A stretch of 64,000 bases of DNA from JAAFIP01 sp031367325 (GCA_031367325.1 JANLPQ010000018.1:1-64000); one strand, 5' to 3'. Shown: positions 44,201-53,449, counted from the stretch's first letter. Notes: generated from the letters alone by a model not told the origin. A program made the numbers and translations.

Positions 44201-44793
44201 AGCTTGAGTTTAGAAGCCAAGATGGCCGCTGCGGCCACGTGTATCTCGTCATCTGCCCTACCCGCACGCTGTAGTTCTATGTAGAAGCGGTGGGTAAACA
44301 CAGCCGCTAGCTGCATGGCTAGATCACCGGCGCGCTGCGTATCGCCCTGCACTAACGCTTGGCCCACAGGCCCGGCCTGTGCACCGCTGAGTAAAATCAA
44401 ACCCTCGTTCAACGCTTTAAGCCATTCCAGCTTGACGATGCCATTGGCGCGCACCACGTTTTGCGTCCACGCCCGGGCCAGTAGTTCGCACAGGTTCAAA
44501 TAACCTTGCTTGTTTTGCACCAGCAAAATCATACGCGACAGTGTTGGTTCTTTATTTGCACCTGCAGTTTCGGCTACGCCAAGGCCATCTAGCCAAATCT
44601 CTGCACCCACAATGGGTTTGACGCCATGGTTGCGCGCGTCTTTATAAAACTTGACCGCGCCAAAAAGATTATTTAAATCTGTAATTGCCAGCGCGCCTTG
44701 ACCATATTGGGCCGCAGCTTTAACGCCTTCTTCAATACGGACAGTGCCGTCTACAACCGAAAACTCTGTGTGCAAGCGAAGGTGGATATACAT
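41221..44793 (-). CDS. dnaE: DNA polymerase III alpha subunit
   Basis: 1190 residues, the replicative polymerase. An N-terminal PHP domain starts MYIHLRLHTEFSVVDGTVRI. The catalytic centre is PGRGSGAGSLVAYSL and PDFDIDFCQANRDRVIDYV (Asp triad includes this motif and a later Asp). MHAGGVLIAPG, YRPGPMDLIPSFVARKHG and HAAAYSLLAYHTGWLKRHY follow in usual order. The C-terminal OB domain and tail include a short Gly-rich insertion GGSGEAGEGGE. Single gene; the membrane sensor gene lies 51 bp upstream. Confidence 0.97.
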   Translation of the reverse strand: MYIHLRLHTEFSVVDGTVRIEEGVKAAAQYGQGALAITDLNNLFGAVKFYKDARNHGVKPIVGAEIWLDGLGVAETAGANKEPTLSRMILLVQNKQGYLNLCELLARAWTQNVVRANGIVKLEWLKALNEGLILLSGAQAGPVGQALVQGDTQRAGDLAMQLAAVFTHRFYIELQRAGRADDEIHVAAAAILASKLKLPVVATHPIQFLAATDYEAHEARVCIAEGEILGNARRVRKFTREQYFKSPEQMQALFADLPSALANTAEIAKRCSITIELDKPRLPDFPTPEVNGQRMTPEEYFRYLSHEGLKERMAHLYRDESVRAAEMPRYVERLEFEINTILKMGFPGYFLIVGDFIQWAKANGCPVGPGRGSGAGSLVAYSLKITDLDPLQYNLLFERFLNPQRVSMPDFDIDFCQANRDRVIDYVKAKYGKEAVSQIVTFGTMAARAAIRDVGRVMDMSYTFCDGISKLIPNKPGTHMTIDGAIKAEPILAERLEKEEEVRTLLDMARKLEGMTRNVGMHAGGVLIAPGKLTDFCPLYQQPGSDSAVSQYDKDDVEAVGLVKFDFLGLATLTILEIAKDFIIERHKGQENFAFEDIPLEDAATYKLFADGNTEAVFQFESPGMQRMLKDARPTRLEDLIALNALYRPGPMDLIPSFVARKHGREVIEYPHPLVEEMLSETYGIMVYQEQVMQTAQILGGYSLGGADLLRRAMGKKKAEEMAEHRGIFRAGAAKNDINQEKADEIFDLMEKFAGYGFNKSHAAAYSLLAYHTGWLKRHYTAEFFCANMTVEMDNTDKLRILVQDAQDKFGLTFEPPDVNRGNYRFEPVSDKVIRYGLGAVKGSGQQAVEAIIAAREGLGPDASQGGPFTSLFDFCARVERNKINKRTIEALIKAGAFDSLQLNRASLMASVELAMDYAEAQEANANQGGLFDMGSDDDHGSSTQEPPLVDMTPWGVKERLTAEKTAVGFYLSGHLFDEVAREVRQFVRTKIEDLVDSREPRTIVGIVSDLRIINGQRGKLAIFKLDDKSVTIEATADEALINANRNTLKDDELIIVQGKAQPDRFSGGLRFQVNAIWDLPTARAKFGKYLRVSVGKGVNGKAPDIARMVRDFPPKKEQTEQGELLRGLNVRLQLWRTAMGGSGEAGEGGEVNATGEIALDDRAKFFPSDAALASWTAQAHAGEARVVYE

Positions 44794-44844
44794 GGCTTTA
44801 TTCTATCGGCCATAGTCACCCTGCCGGGGCGTAAATGCAGAAAA

Positions 44845-46554
44845 TTACAGTAAGGCGATACGTTTACCCAGCGGTAAATCGCGTACTGTTTGCTCCAGCA
44901 CACGCAAGATGTCTTGCAGGCCGGTGGTGGTCAGCGGCGTGGTGGTGCCTGTCATGCGCAGGCCTACACGGTCGGCCCAGCCTTCAGTGTCAATTTTGCG
45001 GGCACAACTGGACAGCACCAGAGTCAACAAAGACTCTTTTGTTTTGGAGCCATAGTCGTCCAGGCGTACTGCGCCGAACTTGCTATTGCTAAGCCGCGCA
45101 ATATGCCAACCCACGCCCAAAGATTTCTGCAGAACCGCTGCAAATCGCACCAAATCGCGCTGCCATACCAGATAGCCGTCCTCATGCCTAAAGTTGTCTA
45201 GCGCTGTCAAGCTAAAGTACAAAATGTGCGCCACACCGCCGCCAGAGTGCTGGCGCACGGCCAGGTTATCTACCGCGCGCTCAAAACCTTCGTAAGATAA
45301 CAACGCAGTCAACGGGTCGCGAAAGCGGGTGATATGTTCACGCCCTTGCACAGCACGGCCAAAGCGCTCGCGAACCACTAGCACATGCCGCAGTACCAAA
45401 CTACTGGCCACCAGCATTAGCGTCATCAGCACAGCAAAAAGATCCATACCTGCAATTTGCACATAGCCGAGTGACACCACGACTGCTGATCCTGTAAATA
45501 ACAGTGCAGACAGCATAACCCATGGCGCATGCCTATCGCCTCGCCGCCAAGCCGCAAGGGCTAACACTATGGCCGCCACTGCGCAAATAAGTGCCCCAGT
45601 AACGCCACCCAATAATCGCCAGTGAGGATGCAAGAAAATAACCTGCACTACACCATAAGCCAATACTGAGCACACCACAAGCCAGGCTAAATAACGCCCC
45701 TTTCTACCCAAAGCCATGCGGTCTAAGGCGTTGGTACTGGCAGCCAGCATAGCGGCGGAAATAGCAGAACCTAAAAATGGTTTAGCTGCATCGTTGAACG
45801 CCGGCCAGTCTGGCGTGAACCAAATAGCCGCATAGCCATTCAAGATGGAAGTACCTACTGTGATGGTCGCGCAATACACCAATAGGCAAGCGCTAGATCG
45901 GTTACGGTACATCAGAAAAAGCAATAAGCTGATCACCAGCACCATGGCACTCGCACCTATCAGCAGTCCTGCAGCGTTGGCCTGCAGCAGCCTGCGTTCA
46001 CGCGACTCACGGTCGGCGTTGAGATACACCGCCGTACTTGCAGTGCCAGTGTTTTGCATCACCATCAATACATCCATGGTTGAGGTGTTGCCTTCAAAAT
46101 GCATTACGAACGTAGGAAACTGTCCCACCATAGGCCATTTAGACAACGCCACTGTGTCGCCCGCCTCTGCATGTTCCCAAGCTTGTCCAGGTAAACGCCA
46201 AAATAGTTCTACTTTATCCATCCGCACTAGCGGCACTTCAATGGTGAAGATATGGTCTTTTTGTGTGGTGAGTGAAAATTTAGCAGCAGTACGCTTGCCT
46301 GCCACTACGCTCCAGCGACCGAGCGCATTGGCTGGCTGGGTGATGGCTTGTGGCGTCTGCCAAATCGTTTCTGGATCTAGCGGTTGCTCCAGTGGCAGCT
46401 GAAACGCTGAAACTATAGTGGGCACCATCAGACTGCGGCTGGGCGCAATGATAGCTGTTGCCTGCGCAAACGCCATTTGCTGTAGAAAAAGTAGCACCCA
46501 CAACGCGTTCAGCGCAACGTATCGGCGTAAGCGGTTAGAAATCATTGCTTGCAA
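44845..46554 (-). CDS. 7TMR-DISM membrane sensor with degenerate GGDEF domain
   Basis: 569 residues. A signal peptide (LWVLLFLQQMAFAQA) precedes a periplasmic domain (30-180, 7TMR-DISMED2 like), seven hydrophobic segments (about 190-395) and a C-terminal domain starting ITRFRDPLTALLSYEGFERA, the typical entry of a GGDEF domain. The GGDEF motif itself is replaced: ARLSNSKFGAVRLDD occupies the position. It is therefore probably not a diguanylate cyclase but may bind GTP or signal by contact. The ligand is unknown. It lies between greA and dnaE. Confidence 0.8.
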   Translation of the reverse strand: MQAMISNRLRRYVALNALWVLLFLQQMAFAQATAIIAPSRSLMVPTIVSAFQLPLEQPLDPETIWQTPQAITQPANALGRWSVVAGKRTAAKFSLTTQKDHIFTIEVPLVRMDKVELFWRLPGQAWEHAEAGDTVALSKWPMVGQFPTFVMHFEGNTSTMDVLMVMQNTGTASTAVYLNADRESRERRLLQANAAGLLIGASAMVLVISLLLFLMYRNRSSACLLVYCATITVGTSILNGYAAIWFTPDWPAFNDAAKPFLGSAISAAMLAASTNALDRMALGRKGRYLAWLVVCSVLAYGVVQVIFLHPHWRLLGGVTGALICAVAAIVLALAAWRRGDRHAPWVMLSALLFTGSAVVVSLGYVQIAGMDLFAVLMTLMLVASSLVLRHVLVVRERFGRAVQGREHITRFRDPLTALLSYEGFERAVDNLAVRQHSGGGVAHILYFSLTALDNFRHEDGYLVWQRDLVRFAAVLQKSLGVGWHIARLSNSKFGAVRLDDYGSKTKESLLTLVLSSCARKIDTEGWADRVGLRMTGTTTPLTTTGLQDILRVLEQTVRDLPLGKRIALL

Positions 46555-46681
46555 GTATGGGGTAAAACGATGCCCATAGTTACATTGTAAATTTGTATGG
46601 CCGTGTACAAATTAACACTTGGCTATCAACAGGGTGGTAATTTCGCCTAAAAGTATTAATTTTTATATAAAAATCCGCAGA

Positions 46682-47158
46682 CTATACATATCGCACTGCA
46701 ATGATCTCGTAGTGCTTCTCGCCACTGGGCGCTTGCACCACTGCTGTATCGCCCTCTTCTTTGCCAATCAACGCGCGGGCAATTGGGCTGGAAATATTGA
46801 TCAGGCCAAGTTTTAAATCGGCCTCGTCTTCGCCCACGATTTGGTAGGTTACTTTAGCGCCGCTGTCTTCGTCTTGCAGCTCTACCGTCGCGCCAAACAC
46901 TACACGCCCGTCGGCATCCACCTCAGATGGATCAATGATTTGCGCTGCAGATAGCTTGCCGTCAATTTCTTGAATCCGGCCTTCAATGAAGCCTTGTCGG
47001 TCTTTGGCTGCCTCGTATTCGGCGTTCTCGCTCAAGTCGCCTTGCGCACGCGCTTCGGAGATCGCGTTGATTACCCACGGGCGATCGACGGTTTTTAGCT
47101 GGTGCAGTTCGGCCTTGAGTTTTTCGGAGCCGCGTTTAGTGATGGGGATAGTGGCCAT
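46682..47158 (-). CDS. greA: Transcription elongation factor GreA
   Basis: 158 residues; rescues backtracked RNA polymerase by stimulating transcript cleavage. It has the coiled-coil N-terminus PITKRGSEKLKAELHQLKTV and the acidic tip AQGDLSENAEYEAAKDRQGF, then the C-terminal FKBP-like domain with ISSPIARALIGKEEGD. It follows carB, the usual order in betaproteobacteria. A strong hairpin between the two genes may separate expression. Confidence 0.96.
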   Translation of the reverse strand: MATIPITKRGSEKLKAELHQLKTVDRPWVINAISEARAQGDLSENAEYEAAKDRQGFIEGRIQEIDGKLSAAQIIDPSEVDADGRVVFGATVELQDEDSGAKVTYQIVGEDEADLKLGLINISSPIARALIGKEEGDTAVVQAPSGEKHYEIIAVRYV

Positions 47159-47170
47159 ATTGGAGGTCTG

Positions 47171-47207
47171 TAAAAAGGAAACCGCTGATCACAATGATCA
47201 GCGGTTT
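47171..47207 (-). terminator. Strong hairpin between carB and greA
   Basis: AAACCGCTGATCA (47179-47191) and TGATCAGCGGTTT (47195-47207) are perfect 13-bp arms with a 3-nt loop, followed on the minus strand by CCTTTTT. It can end carB transcripts or stabilise their 3' end; greA starts 13 bp later. Confidence 0.8.
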
Positions 47208-47276
47208 AGTCAGATTGAATTTTAAACTAAGCAGCAAACAGCGTGTAAATGCAGTTTAAAGCTTAGTTTTGGTGGC

Positions 47277-50200
47277 TTATGCAGCTAGCGCAGCATGCAT
47301 TTCTTGCACGCTGATCACGCCCAGATTGTCCACATACTTCATACCTTCCACTGCAGCCTCGGCACCTGCAATGGTAGTAAACGTGGTCACGCGCGCCAGC
47401 AAACTAGACGTACGTATGGCGCGGCTGTCAGAAATGGCGTTGCGGCGCTCTTCCACAGTGTTGATTACCATCGCAATCTCGTTGTTCTTTATCATGTCTA
47501 CCACGTGCGGGCGGCCTTCGGCTACTTTGTTCACGGTTTGCACCGCTATACCCGCTGCTTCTATGGTAGCTGCTGTACCTTTGGTGGCTACTACTTCAAA
47601 ATTCATAGCTACCAGAGCACGCGCTACCTCTACCGCACGTGCTTTGTCATTATTTTTCACGGTAAGAAATACTTTGCCGGACTTAGGCAACTTAGTGCCC
47701 GCGCCCAGCTGCGATTTGACAAACGCTTCACCGAAAGTTTTGGCCACGCCCATCACCTCACCGGTAGATTTCATCTCGGGGCCAAGAATGGTGTCTACAC
47801 CGGGGAATTTGACAAACGGGAACACAGCTTCTTTGACGCTGAAGTAAGGCGGCGTGACTTCTTTGGTAATGCCTTGAGAAGCAAGAGTCTGGCCCGCCAT
47901 GCAACGCGCAGCCACTTTAGCTAGTTGAATGCCGGTGGCCTTAGACACATAAGGCACGGTGCGGCTGGCACGGGGGTTAACTTCCAATACATAGATGATG
48001 TCTTTGCCTTCTTGGTTTTGAATCGCAAACTGCACGTTCATTAAACCGACCACGCTAAGAGCACCCGCCATGGCGGCAGACTGGCGCTTCATTTCGTCCA
48101 CAGTCTCCTTAGACAGTGAATACGGCGGCAGCGAGCAAGCAGAGTCACCGCTGTGTACGCCTGCTTGTTCGATATGCTCCATCACGCCACCGATAAAAGT
48201 TTTGCCTTCGGGATCGCGCAGGCAATCGACATCGCACTCAATAGCGTCGTTTAAAAACCGGTCTAGCAACACGGGGGAGTCGTGCGACACCTTGACGGCC
48301 TCGCGCATGTAGCGCTCTAGGTCACGCTGCTCATGCACGATCTCCATGGCACGGCCACCCAGCACGTAGCTGGGGCGGACCACGAGTGGATAACCTAGGG
48401 ACGTGGCTTTTTCCAAGGCCTCGGCTTCTGTGCGTGCCGTTGCATTGGGCGGCTGCTTCAAACCTAGTTTGTGCAGCAACGCCGAGAAACGCTCGCGGTC
48501 TTCAGCAGCGTCGATCATGTCGGGCGAGGTGCCGATGATGGGTACGCCGTTGGCTTCCAGATCAAGCGCGAGCTTGAGCGGTGTTTGTCCACCGTATTGC
48601 ACGATCACGCCCCAAGGCTTTTCTTTGTCGACAATTTCCAGCACGTCTTCTAGCGTCAACGGCTCGAAGTACAGGCGGTCGGAAGTGTCGTAGTCGGTAG
48701 ATACCGTCTCGGGGTTGCAGTTGACCATGATGGTCTCGTAGCCATCTTCGCGCATGGCCAACGCGGCGTGTACGCAGCAGTAATCGAATTCAATACCTTG
48801 GCCAATGCGGTTGGGGCCGCCGCCCAGTACCATGATTTTTTTATTGTTGGTTGGCTCGGCCTCGCATTCAGCGGCGCTTTGACCGGGTGCGAACGGGCCG
48901 GTGACAAAGCCTTCGTAGGTGCTGTACATGTAGGCTGTGTTGGTAGCAAACTCAGCTGCGCAAGTGTCTACACGTTTGTACACTGGGCGGATGCCCAATG
49001 CACGGCGTTTTTCGCGAATGACTTTGTCCGTCGTTTTCAACTGACGAGCCAATCTACGATCAGAAAAACCTTTTTGCTTTAACTTGAGCAACTCGTCTTT
49101 AGACAGCGCATCAAGCGACGTTTTTTCTAGCTCTAGCTCGATTTTTACAATCTCTTCGATTTGCACTAAAAACCATGGATCGATTTTGGTCAGCGCGAAT
49201 ACTTCTTCTACGCTCATACCTTGGGCAAAAGCATCACCCACGTACCATATGCGCTCGGGGCCGGGCGAGCCCAGCTCTTTTTCCAGCACTTCACGGTCTT
49301 GGGTTTTCTCGTTCATGCCGTCCACGCCCACTTCTAAGCCGCGCAGGGCTTTTTGGAAGGACTCTTGAAACGTGCGGCCCATGGCCATTACCTCGCCCAC
49401 GCTCTTCATTTGCGTGGTCAGGCGGTCGTCCGCGTCTTTGAATTTTTCAAACGCAAAACGTGGAATCTTGGTCACCACATAGTCGATGCTCGGCTCGAAG
49501 CTCGCAGGAGTAGTGCCGCCCGTAATTTCGTTGCGCAGCTCGTCCAGCGTGTAGCCACAGGCAAGTTTTGCCGCCACTTTGGCAATCGGAAAACCGGTGG
49601 CCTTGGAGGCCAGAGCAGATGAACGGCTCACACGCGGGTTCATCTCAATCACCACCATACGGCCGTCTTGCGGGTTAATCGAGAACTGCACGTTCGATCC
49701 GCCCGTGTCCACGCCAATCTCGCGCAGCACCGCCAGCGATGCGTTACGCAAAATTTGGTATTCTTTGTCAGACAGGGTCTGCGCAGGGGCAACGGTGATT
49801 GAGTCACCTGTATGTACGCCCATCGGGTCAAGATTTTCAATCGAGCAGATGATGATGCAGTTGTCCGCCTTGTCGCGCACTACTTCCATCTCATACTCTT
49901 TCCAGCCGAGCAAGGACTCTTCAATCAACAGCTCGTTGGTGGGCGAAGCTTCCAGGCCGCGTTTACAAATGGTCTCAAATTCTTCGGCGTTGTAGGCAAT
50001 GCCGCCGCCGGTGCCGCCCAGCGTAAAGCTGGGGCGAATCACTGTGGGGAAGCCCAAAGTCTTTTGCACTGTCCAAGCCTCGTCCATGCTGTGCGCAATG
50101 CCAGAGCGCGCTGAACCCAGACCAATTTTAGTCATCGCGTCTTTGAACTTTAGGCGGTCTTCTGCTTTGTCAATCGCCTCGGGCGTAGCGCCAATTAGCT

Positions 50201-50561
50201 CAACGGGTTTGCCCGTAGCAGCGCCCATGTATTTGTCTAGCACGCCGTTGTGCCATAAATCCAGCGCACAGTTCAGCGCTGTCTGCCCACCCATAGTCGG
50301 CAAAATCGCGTCTGGCTTTTCTTTGGCAATGATTTTTTCAACGGTCTGCCAAGTGATCGGTTCGATGTAAGTCACATCAGCCGTGGCCGGGTCGGTCATG
50401 ATCGTAGCAGGGTTGCTGTTGATCAAAATCACCCGGTAGCCTTCCTCGCGCAGCGCCTTACAGGCCTGCACGCCAGAGTAGTCAAACTCACAAGCCTGAC
50501 CAATGATGATCGGCCCTGCGCCGATGATCAGAATACTTTTAATGTCGGTACGTTTTGGCAT
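47277..50561 (-). CDS. carB: Carbamoyl-phosphate synthase large subunit
   Basis: 1094 residues. Makes carbamoyl phosphate from bicarbonate, ammonia and ATP for arginine and pyrimidines. Two ATP-grasp halves are evident: MPKRTDIKSILIIGAGPIII with PTMGGQTALNCALDL, and later IMVLGGGPNRIGQGIEFDYC with VQYGGQTPLKLALDL. Biotin-carboxylase-like motifs LGGTGGGIAYN and VEVNPRASRTVPYVSKATG are present. The C-terminal MGS-like allosteric domain runs from about 950 (VFLTVKNNDKARAVEVARAL) to the end. carA lies one base upstream. Confidence 0.98.
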   Translation of the reverse strand: MPKRTDIKSILIIGAGPIIIGQACEFDYSGVQACKALREEGYRVILINSNPATIMTDPATADVTYIEPITWQTVEKIIAKEKPDAILPTMGGQTALNCALDLWHNGVLDKYMGAATGKPVELIGATPEAIDKAEDRLKFKDAMTKIGLGSARSGIAHSMDEAWTVQKTLGFPTVIRPSFTLGGTGGGIAYNAEEFETICKRGLEASPTNELLIEESLLGWKEYEMEVVRDKADNCIIICSIENLDPMGVHTGDSITVAPAQTLSDKEYQILRNASLAVLREIGVDTGGSNVQFSINPQDGRMVVIEMNPRVSRSSALASKATGFPIAKVAAKLACGYTLDELRNEITGGTTPASFEPSIDYVVTKIPRFAFEKFKDADDRLTTQMKSVGEVMAMGRTFQESFQKALRGLEVGVDGMNEKTQDREVLEKELGSPGPERIWYVGDAFAQGMSVEEVFALTKIDPWFLVQIEEIVKIELELEKTSLDALSKDELLKLKQKGFSDRRLARQLKTTDKVIREKRRALGIRPVYKRVDTCAAEFATNTAYMYSTYEGFVTGPFAPGQSAAECEAEPTNNKKIMVLGGGPNRIGQGIEFDYCCVHAALAMREDGYETIMVNCNPETVSTDYDTSDRLYFEPLTLEDVLEIVDKEKPWGVIVQYGGQTPLKLALDLEANGVPIIGTSPDMIDAAEDRERFSALLHKLGLKQPPNATARTEAEALEKATSLGYPLVVRPSYVLGGRAMEIVHEQRDLERYMREAVKVSHDSPVLLDRFLNDAIECDVDCLRDPEGKTFIGGVMEHIEQAGVHSGDSACSLPPYSLSKETVDEMKRQSAAMAGALSVVGLMNVQFAIQNQEGKDIIYVLEVNPRASRTVPYVSKATGIQLAKVAARCMAGQTLASQGITKEVTPPYFSVKEAVFPFVKFPGVDTILGPEMKSTGEVMGVAKTFGEAFVKSQLGAGTKLPKSGKVFLTVKNNDKARAVEVARALVAMNFEVVATKGTAATIEAAGIAVQTVNKVAEGRPHVVDMIKNNEIAMVINTVEERRNAISDSRAIRTSSLLARVTTFTTIAGAEAAVEGMKYVDNLGVISVQEMHAALAA

Positions 50562-50562
50562 G

Positions 50563-51744
50563 TTATTTCACCTCACTCATAAGTTTGATGAAGCGATCAA
50601 ACAGGTAGCTAATATCGTGCGGCCCGGGCGATGCTTCGGGGTGGCCCTGAAAGCAGAAGGCGGGTTTGTCGGTGCGCGTCAAGCCTTGCAGCGTGTTGTC
50701 GAACAAACTGATGTGGGTGGCGCGTAGATTTTTAGGCAAGGTTTTTTCGTCGACAGCAAAACCGTGGTTCTGGCTGGTGATGCTGACGCGTCCATTGTCT
50801 AAGTCTTTGACCGGATGGTTAGCCCCATGATGACCAAACTTCATTTTGAAAGTTTTGGCACCCGAGGCCAGCGCCATGATTTGGTGGCCCAGACAGATAC
50901 CGAAGGTGGGCACGCCAGTTTCGATAATCTCACGCGTGGCGGCAATGGCGTAATCGCATGGCTCTGGGTCGCCAGGGCCGTTAGACAGAAACACGCCGTT
51001 AGGCTTATGTGCCAAGACCTTTTTGGCAGAGGTTTGCGCGGGGACGACAGTCACCTTGCAACCGCGTTGCGCCAGCATGCGCAAGATGTTGAATTTGATG
51101 CCGAAGTCGTACGCTACAACGTGAAATTTGGGTGCTGTTTGCTCACCATAACCGGGCTTGCCATCGGCACCGAACAGCTGCCACTCGGTCTGTGTCCAAC
51201 CATAGGATGTATCTACGCTAACGACTTTAGCCAAGTCTAAACCAGCCATAGAAGGCGCGGCTCTGGCGGCGACTATCGCCTTGTCTATGGCAGATTGCGT
51301 GACTTCTTGACCCGCTTTCAAGCCAACGATAGCGCCATTTTGTGCACCGTGCATGCGCAGGTGCCGTGTGAGTTGCCGTGTGTCGATATTGGCGATAGCA
51401 ACGCAGTTTTCTCTCACCAAGTAGTCTGACAAGTTCATATCAGAGCGAAAGTTGCTGGCGACCAAAGGCAGGTCTTTAATGATCAAACCCGCAGCAAACA
51501 CTTTGCGCGACTCGATGTCTTGCAGGCTGATGCCGTAATTGCCAATATGCGGATAGGTAAGCGTGACGATTTGCTGGCAGTAGCTGGGGTCGGTCAAGAT
51601 TTCTTGGTAGCCCGACATGGCGGTGTTAAACACCACTTCACCAACGGTGTGGCCTGCTGCGCCGATGGAGGATCCGACAAATACGGTGCCGTCAGCTAGA
51701 GCGAGAATCGCGGGGGGATGGGCTGACTTCAAAGACAAAAGCAC
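50563..51744 (-). CDS. carA: Carbamoyl-phosphate synthase small (glutaminase) subunit
   Basis: 393 residues; hydrolyses glutamine and channels ammonia to CarB. The N-terminal domain has AILALADGTVFVGSSIGAAG and NTAMSGYQEILTDPSY; the glutaminase domain has the nucleophile Cys in TFGICLGHQIMALASGAKT and the His-Glu pair in FQGHPEASPGPHD. It is 1 bp upstream of carB, so translation is likely coupled. The upstream gap to the rRNA methyltransferase gene is 233 bp and should contain the promoter; I see no clear riboswitch or attenuator. Confidence 0.97.
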   Translation of the reverse strand: MLLSLKSAHPPAILALADGTVFVGSSIGAAGHTVGEVVFNTAMSGYQEILTDPSYCQQIVTLTYPHIGNYGISLQDIESRKVFAAGLIIKDLPLVASNFRSDMNLSDYLVRENCVAIANIDTRQLTRHLRMHGAQNGAIVGLKAGQEVTQSAIDKAIVAARAAPSMAGLDLAKVVSVDTSYGWTQTEWQLFGADGKPGYGEQTAPKFHVVAYDFGIKFNILRMLAQRGCKVTVVPAQTSAKKVLAHKPNGVFLSNGPGDPEPCDYAIAATREIIETGVPTFGICLGHQIMALASGAKTFKMKFGHHGANHPVKDLDNGRVSITSQNHGFAVDEKTLPKNLRATHISLFDNTLQGLTRTDKPAFCFQGHPEASPGPHDISYLFDRFIKLMSEVK

Positions 51745-51977
51745 TGGGTTTTCTCCGTTTTTCTTCGGGTACGCCCTAGCGCTTCAAAATTTAAGGCTAC
51801 TTTTGGGTAAAAGTGACTTAAATCGTGCAGCTGTGCTTGGTTGAAGTGGCTTTGAATGCGTAAGGCGTGGGGTGGTTGCGGGAAAGCCTCTAATTATAGC
51901 TTAGGGTGGGTTTGTACTAGGCTTAGCCAGATGCCAAACGCGCCCTGCAAACGCAAATATTTTTGAAATAAAAACTG

Positions 51978-52760
51978 CTACCGGCGAGCCGTACCGCTGG
52001 CGTGAAGGCAAATGGCGGCTGCTGCTGCCACATTAAGTGATTCTTCTCCGCCCGGCTGCGCTATACGCACACGCAAACTGGCCATTTGTATCAACTGAGC
52101 ACACACGCCCTGCCCTTCATGCCCTAGCGCCCAGTTTAATTGCTCAGGCAGCTCTTTTTTTGATAGCAACTGATGTAAAAACTGGCCTTGGTGGCTGCTG
52201 GTCACGGCCAAAGGTAACTGCAAGGGGGCTAAATCCTCGATGCTGGCCGATTCGACAATGTGCAGGCCAAAGTGTGCGCCCATACCCGCACGTACCACCT
52301 TGGGCGACCACAAGGCTACGCTGCCTTTGAGCGCAACCACTTGCTTAAACCCAAAAGCCGCAGCGCTGCGCAAGATGCTGCCCGCGTTACCAGGGTCTTG
52401 CAGTCGGTCTAACACCACGGTAGTGACAGCTGCATCAATATCGTTGCCACTTGGTAAATCGCAGACAAATCCCATACCTGCTACAGACTCTAAACCACTG
52501 ATCTCTTGCATTAACGCATCAGAAATTACTATGGATTTAATAGCTGCTTGAGCAGGATTTACTTGGGTTATTAGCGTTTTTGATTCAGAAATAAGGGCTA
52601 CGGATGGGGTAAAACCGCGTGCCAAATACGCGCTGCATAAATGCTCGCCTTCGATCCATACACGGCCTGTTTTTCTGTAAGCAGCGCCGTCAGAGGCCAG
52701 TTTACGCAGCTCTTTGATCAGTGGGTTGTCGCGCGAGGTAATGACGGTGGGCGCTTTCAT
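51978..52760 (-). CDS. SpoU/TrmH-family RNA 2'-O-methyltransferase
   Basis: 260 residues. SPOUT knot motifs are VVLDRLQDPGNAGSILRSAA, ALKGSVALWSPKVVRAGMGA and ALGHEGQGVCAQLIQMA, then GGEESLNVAAAAAICLH. The N-terminal substrate-binding part contains a repeat-derived stretch at about 64-78 (ITQVNPAQAAIKSIV). ATG 52760 overlaps the rnhB stop (ATGA) and matches the family start ITSRDNPLIKELRKL. It probably methylates a ribose in rRNA; the exact nucleotide is unknown. Confidence 0.9.
   Translation of the reverse strand: MKAPTVITSRDNPLIKELRKLASDGAAYRKTGRVWIEGEHLCSAYLARGFTPSVALISESKTLITQVNPAQAAIKSIVISDALMQEISGLESVAGMGFVCDLPSGNDIDAAVTTVVLDRLQDPGNAGSILRSAAAFGFKQVVALKGSVALWSPKVVRAGMGAHFGLHIVESASIEDLAPLQLPLAVTSSHQGQFLHQLLSKKELPEQLNWALGHEGQGVCAQLIQMASLRVRIAQPGGEESLNVAAAAAICLHASGTARR
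52527..52570. repeat. TAGCTGCTTGAGCAG repeat, type B, inside the SpoU methyltransferase gene
   Basis: TACTATGGATTTAATAGCTG, CTTGAGCAGGATTTACTTGG, GTTA. A nearly canonical copy; in frame, giving TQVNPAQAAIKSIV. Confidence 0.9.
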
Positions 52761-53449
52761 GCTGCGCCTTGGCGTGCGGCGCGCTCGATAGCTTGGCGCA
52801 CAGGTGCAAAGCTTTTGCGGTGCTCGGCGCACGCACCATGTGTGGTGAGCGCGGCCATGTGCATTGCCGTACCGTAGCCTTTGTGGCTATCAAAACCGTA
52901 GTGCGGGTACTGGGCGTGTAAATCGGCGCACTGCCTGTCGCGGGTGACTTTGGCGATGATGGACGCCGCCGATATGGCCTGCACTTTGGAATCGCCTTGC
53001 ACAATGGCCTCGGCCAGGACGTCCAATTGGGGGATGCGGTTACCGTCTACCAGTACCAAAGCAGGCTTTAAGCGCAGCTGCGCTACGGCGCGCTGCATGG
53101 CCAGCATGGTGGCTTGCAGGATGTTCAATGTGTCAATTTCATCCACACTGGCTTGGCCCACGCCTACACACAAGGCTTTGGCACGAATTTCGTCGTACAG
53201 CTTGTCGCGCTGTTGCGCGCTGAGTTTTTTAGAATCGGCCAAGCCTTTGATAGGATTTTTATCGTCCAAGATAACTGCGGCAGCTACCACGCTGCCCGCT
53301 AATGGGCCGCGCCCTGCTTCGTCCACACCAGCCACTAAGCCGGGTACGTCCCATACCAGAGACACCTGTTCCATGACCGAGGGTTGGGTGGTCTTTGCGC
53401 GTTTGGCGCTGGGTTGGGCTTTAACGGGAGATGACTTGGGCGATGGCAT
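52757..53449 (-). CDS. rnhB: Ribonuclease HII
   Basis: About 230 residues. Removes ribonucleotides from DNA. Catalytic acids: first Asp and Glu in LVAGVDEAGRGPLAGSVV, third in PALVLVDGN and fourth region AASIIAKVTRDR with following AQYPHYGFDSHKGYGTAMH. The N-terminal 25 residues are Lys/Ser/Pro-rich. ATG 53449 lies inside the end of lpxB (29-bp overlap); a later start at 53374 (MEQVSLVW) is possible. Confidence 0.92.
   Translation of the reverse strand: MPSPKSSPVKAQPSAKRAKTTQPSVMEQVSLVWDVPGLVAGVDEAGRGPLAGSVVAAAVILDDKNPIKGLADSKKLSAQQRDKLYDEIRAKALCVGVGQASVDEIDTLNILQATMLAMQRAVAQLRLKPALVLVDGNRIPQLDVLAEAIVQGDSKVQAISAASIIAKVTRDRQCADLHAQYPHYGFDSHKGYGTAMHMAALTTHGACAEHRKSFAPVRQAIERAARQGAA

Noticed and set aside
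47600..47625. Possible repeat copy in carB (TTCATAGCTACCAGAGCACG)
   Set aside because: The encoded ALVAMNFEVVATKGTAA is the native conserved CarB sequence, so the likeness is chance.
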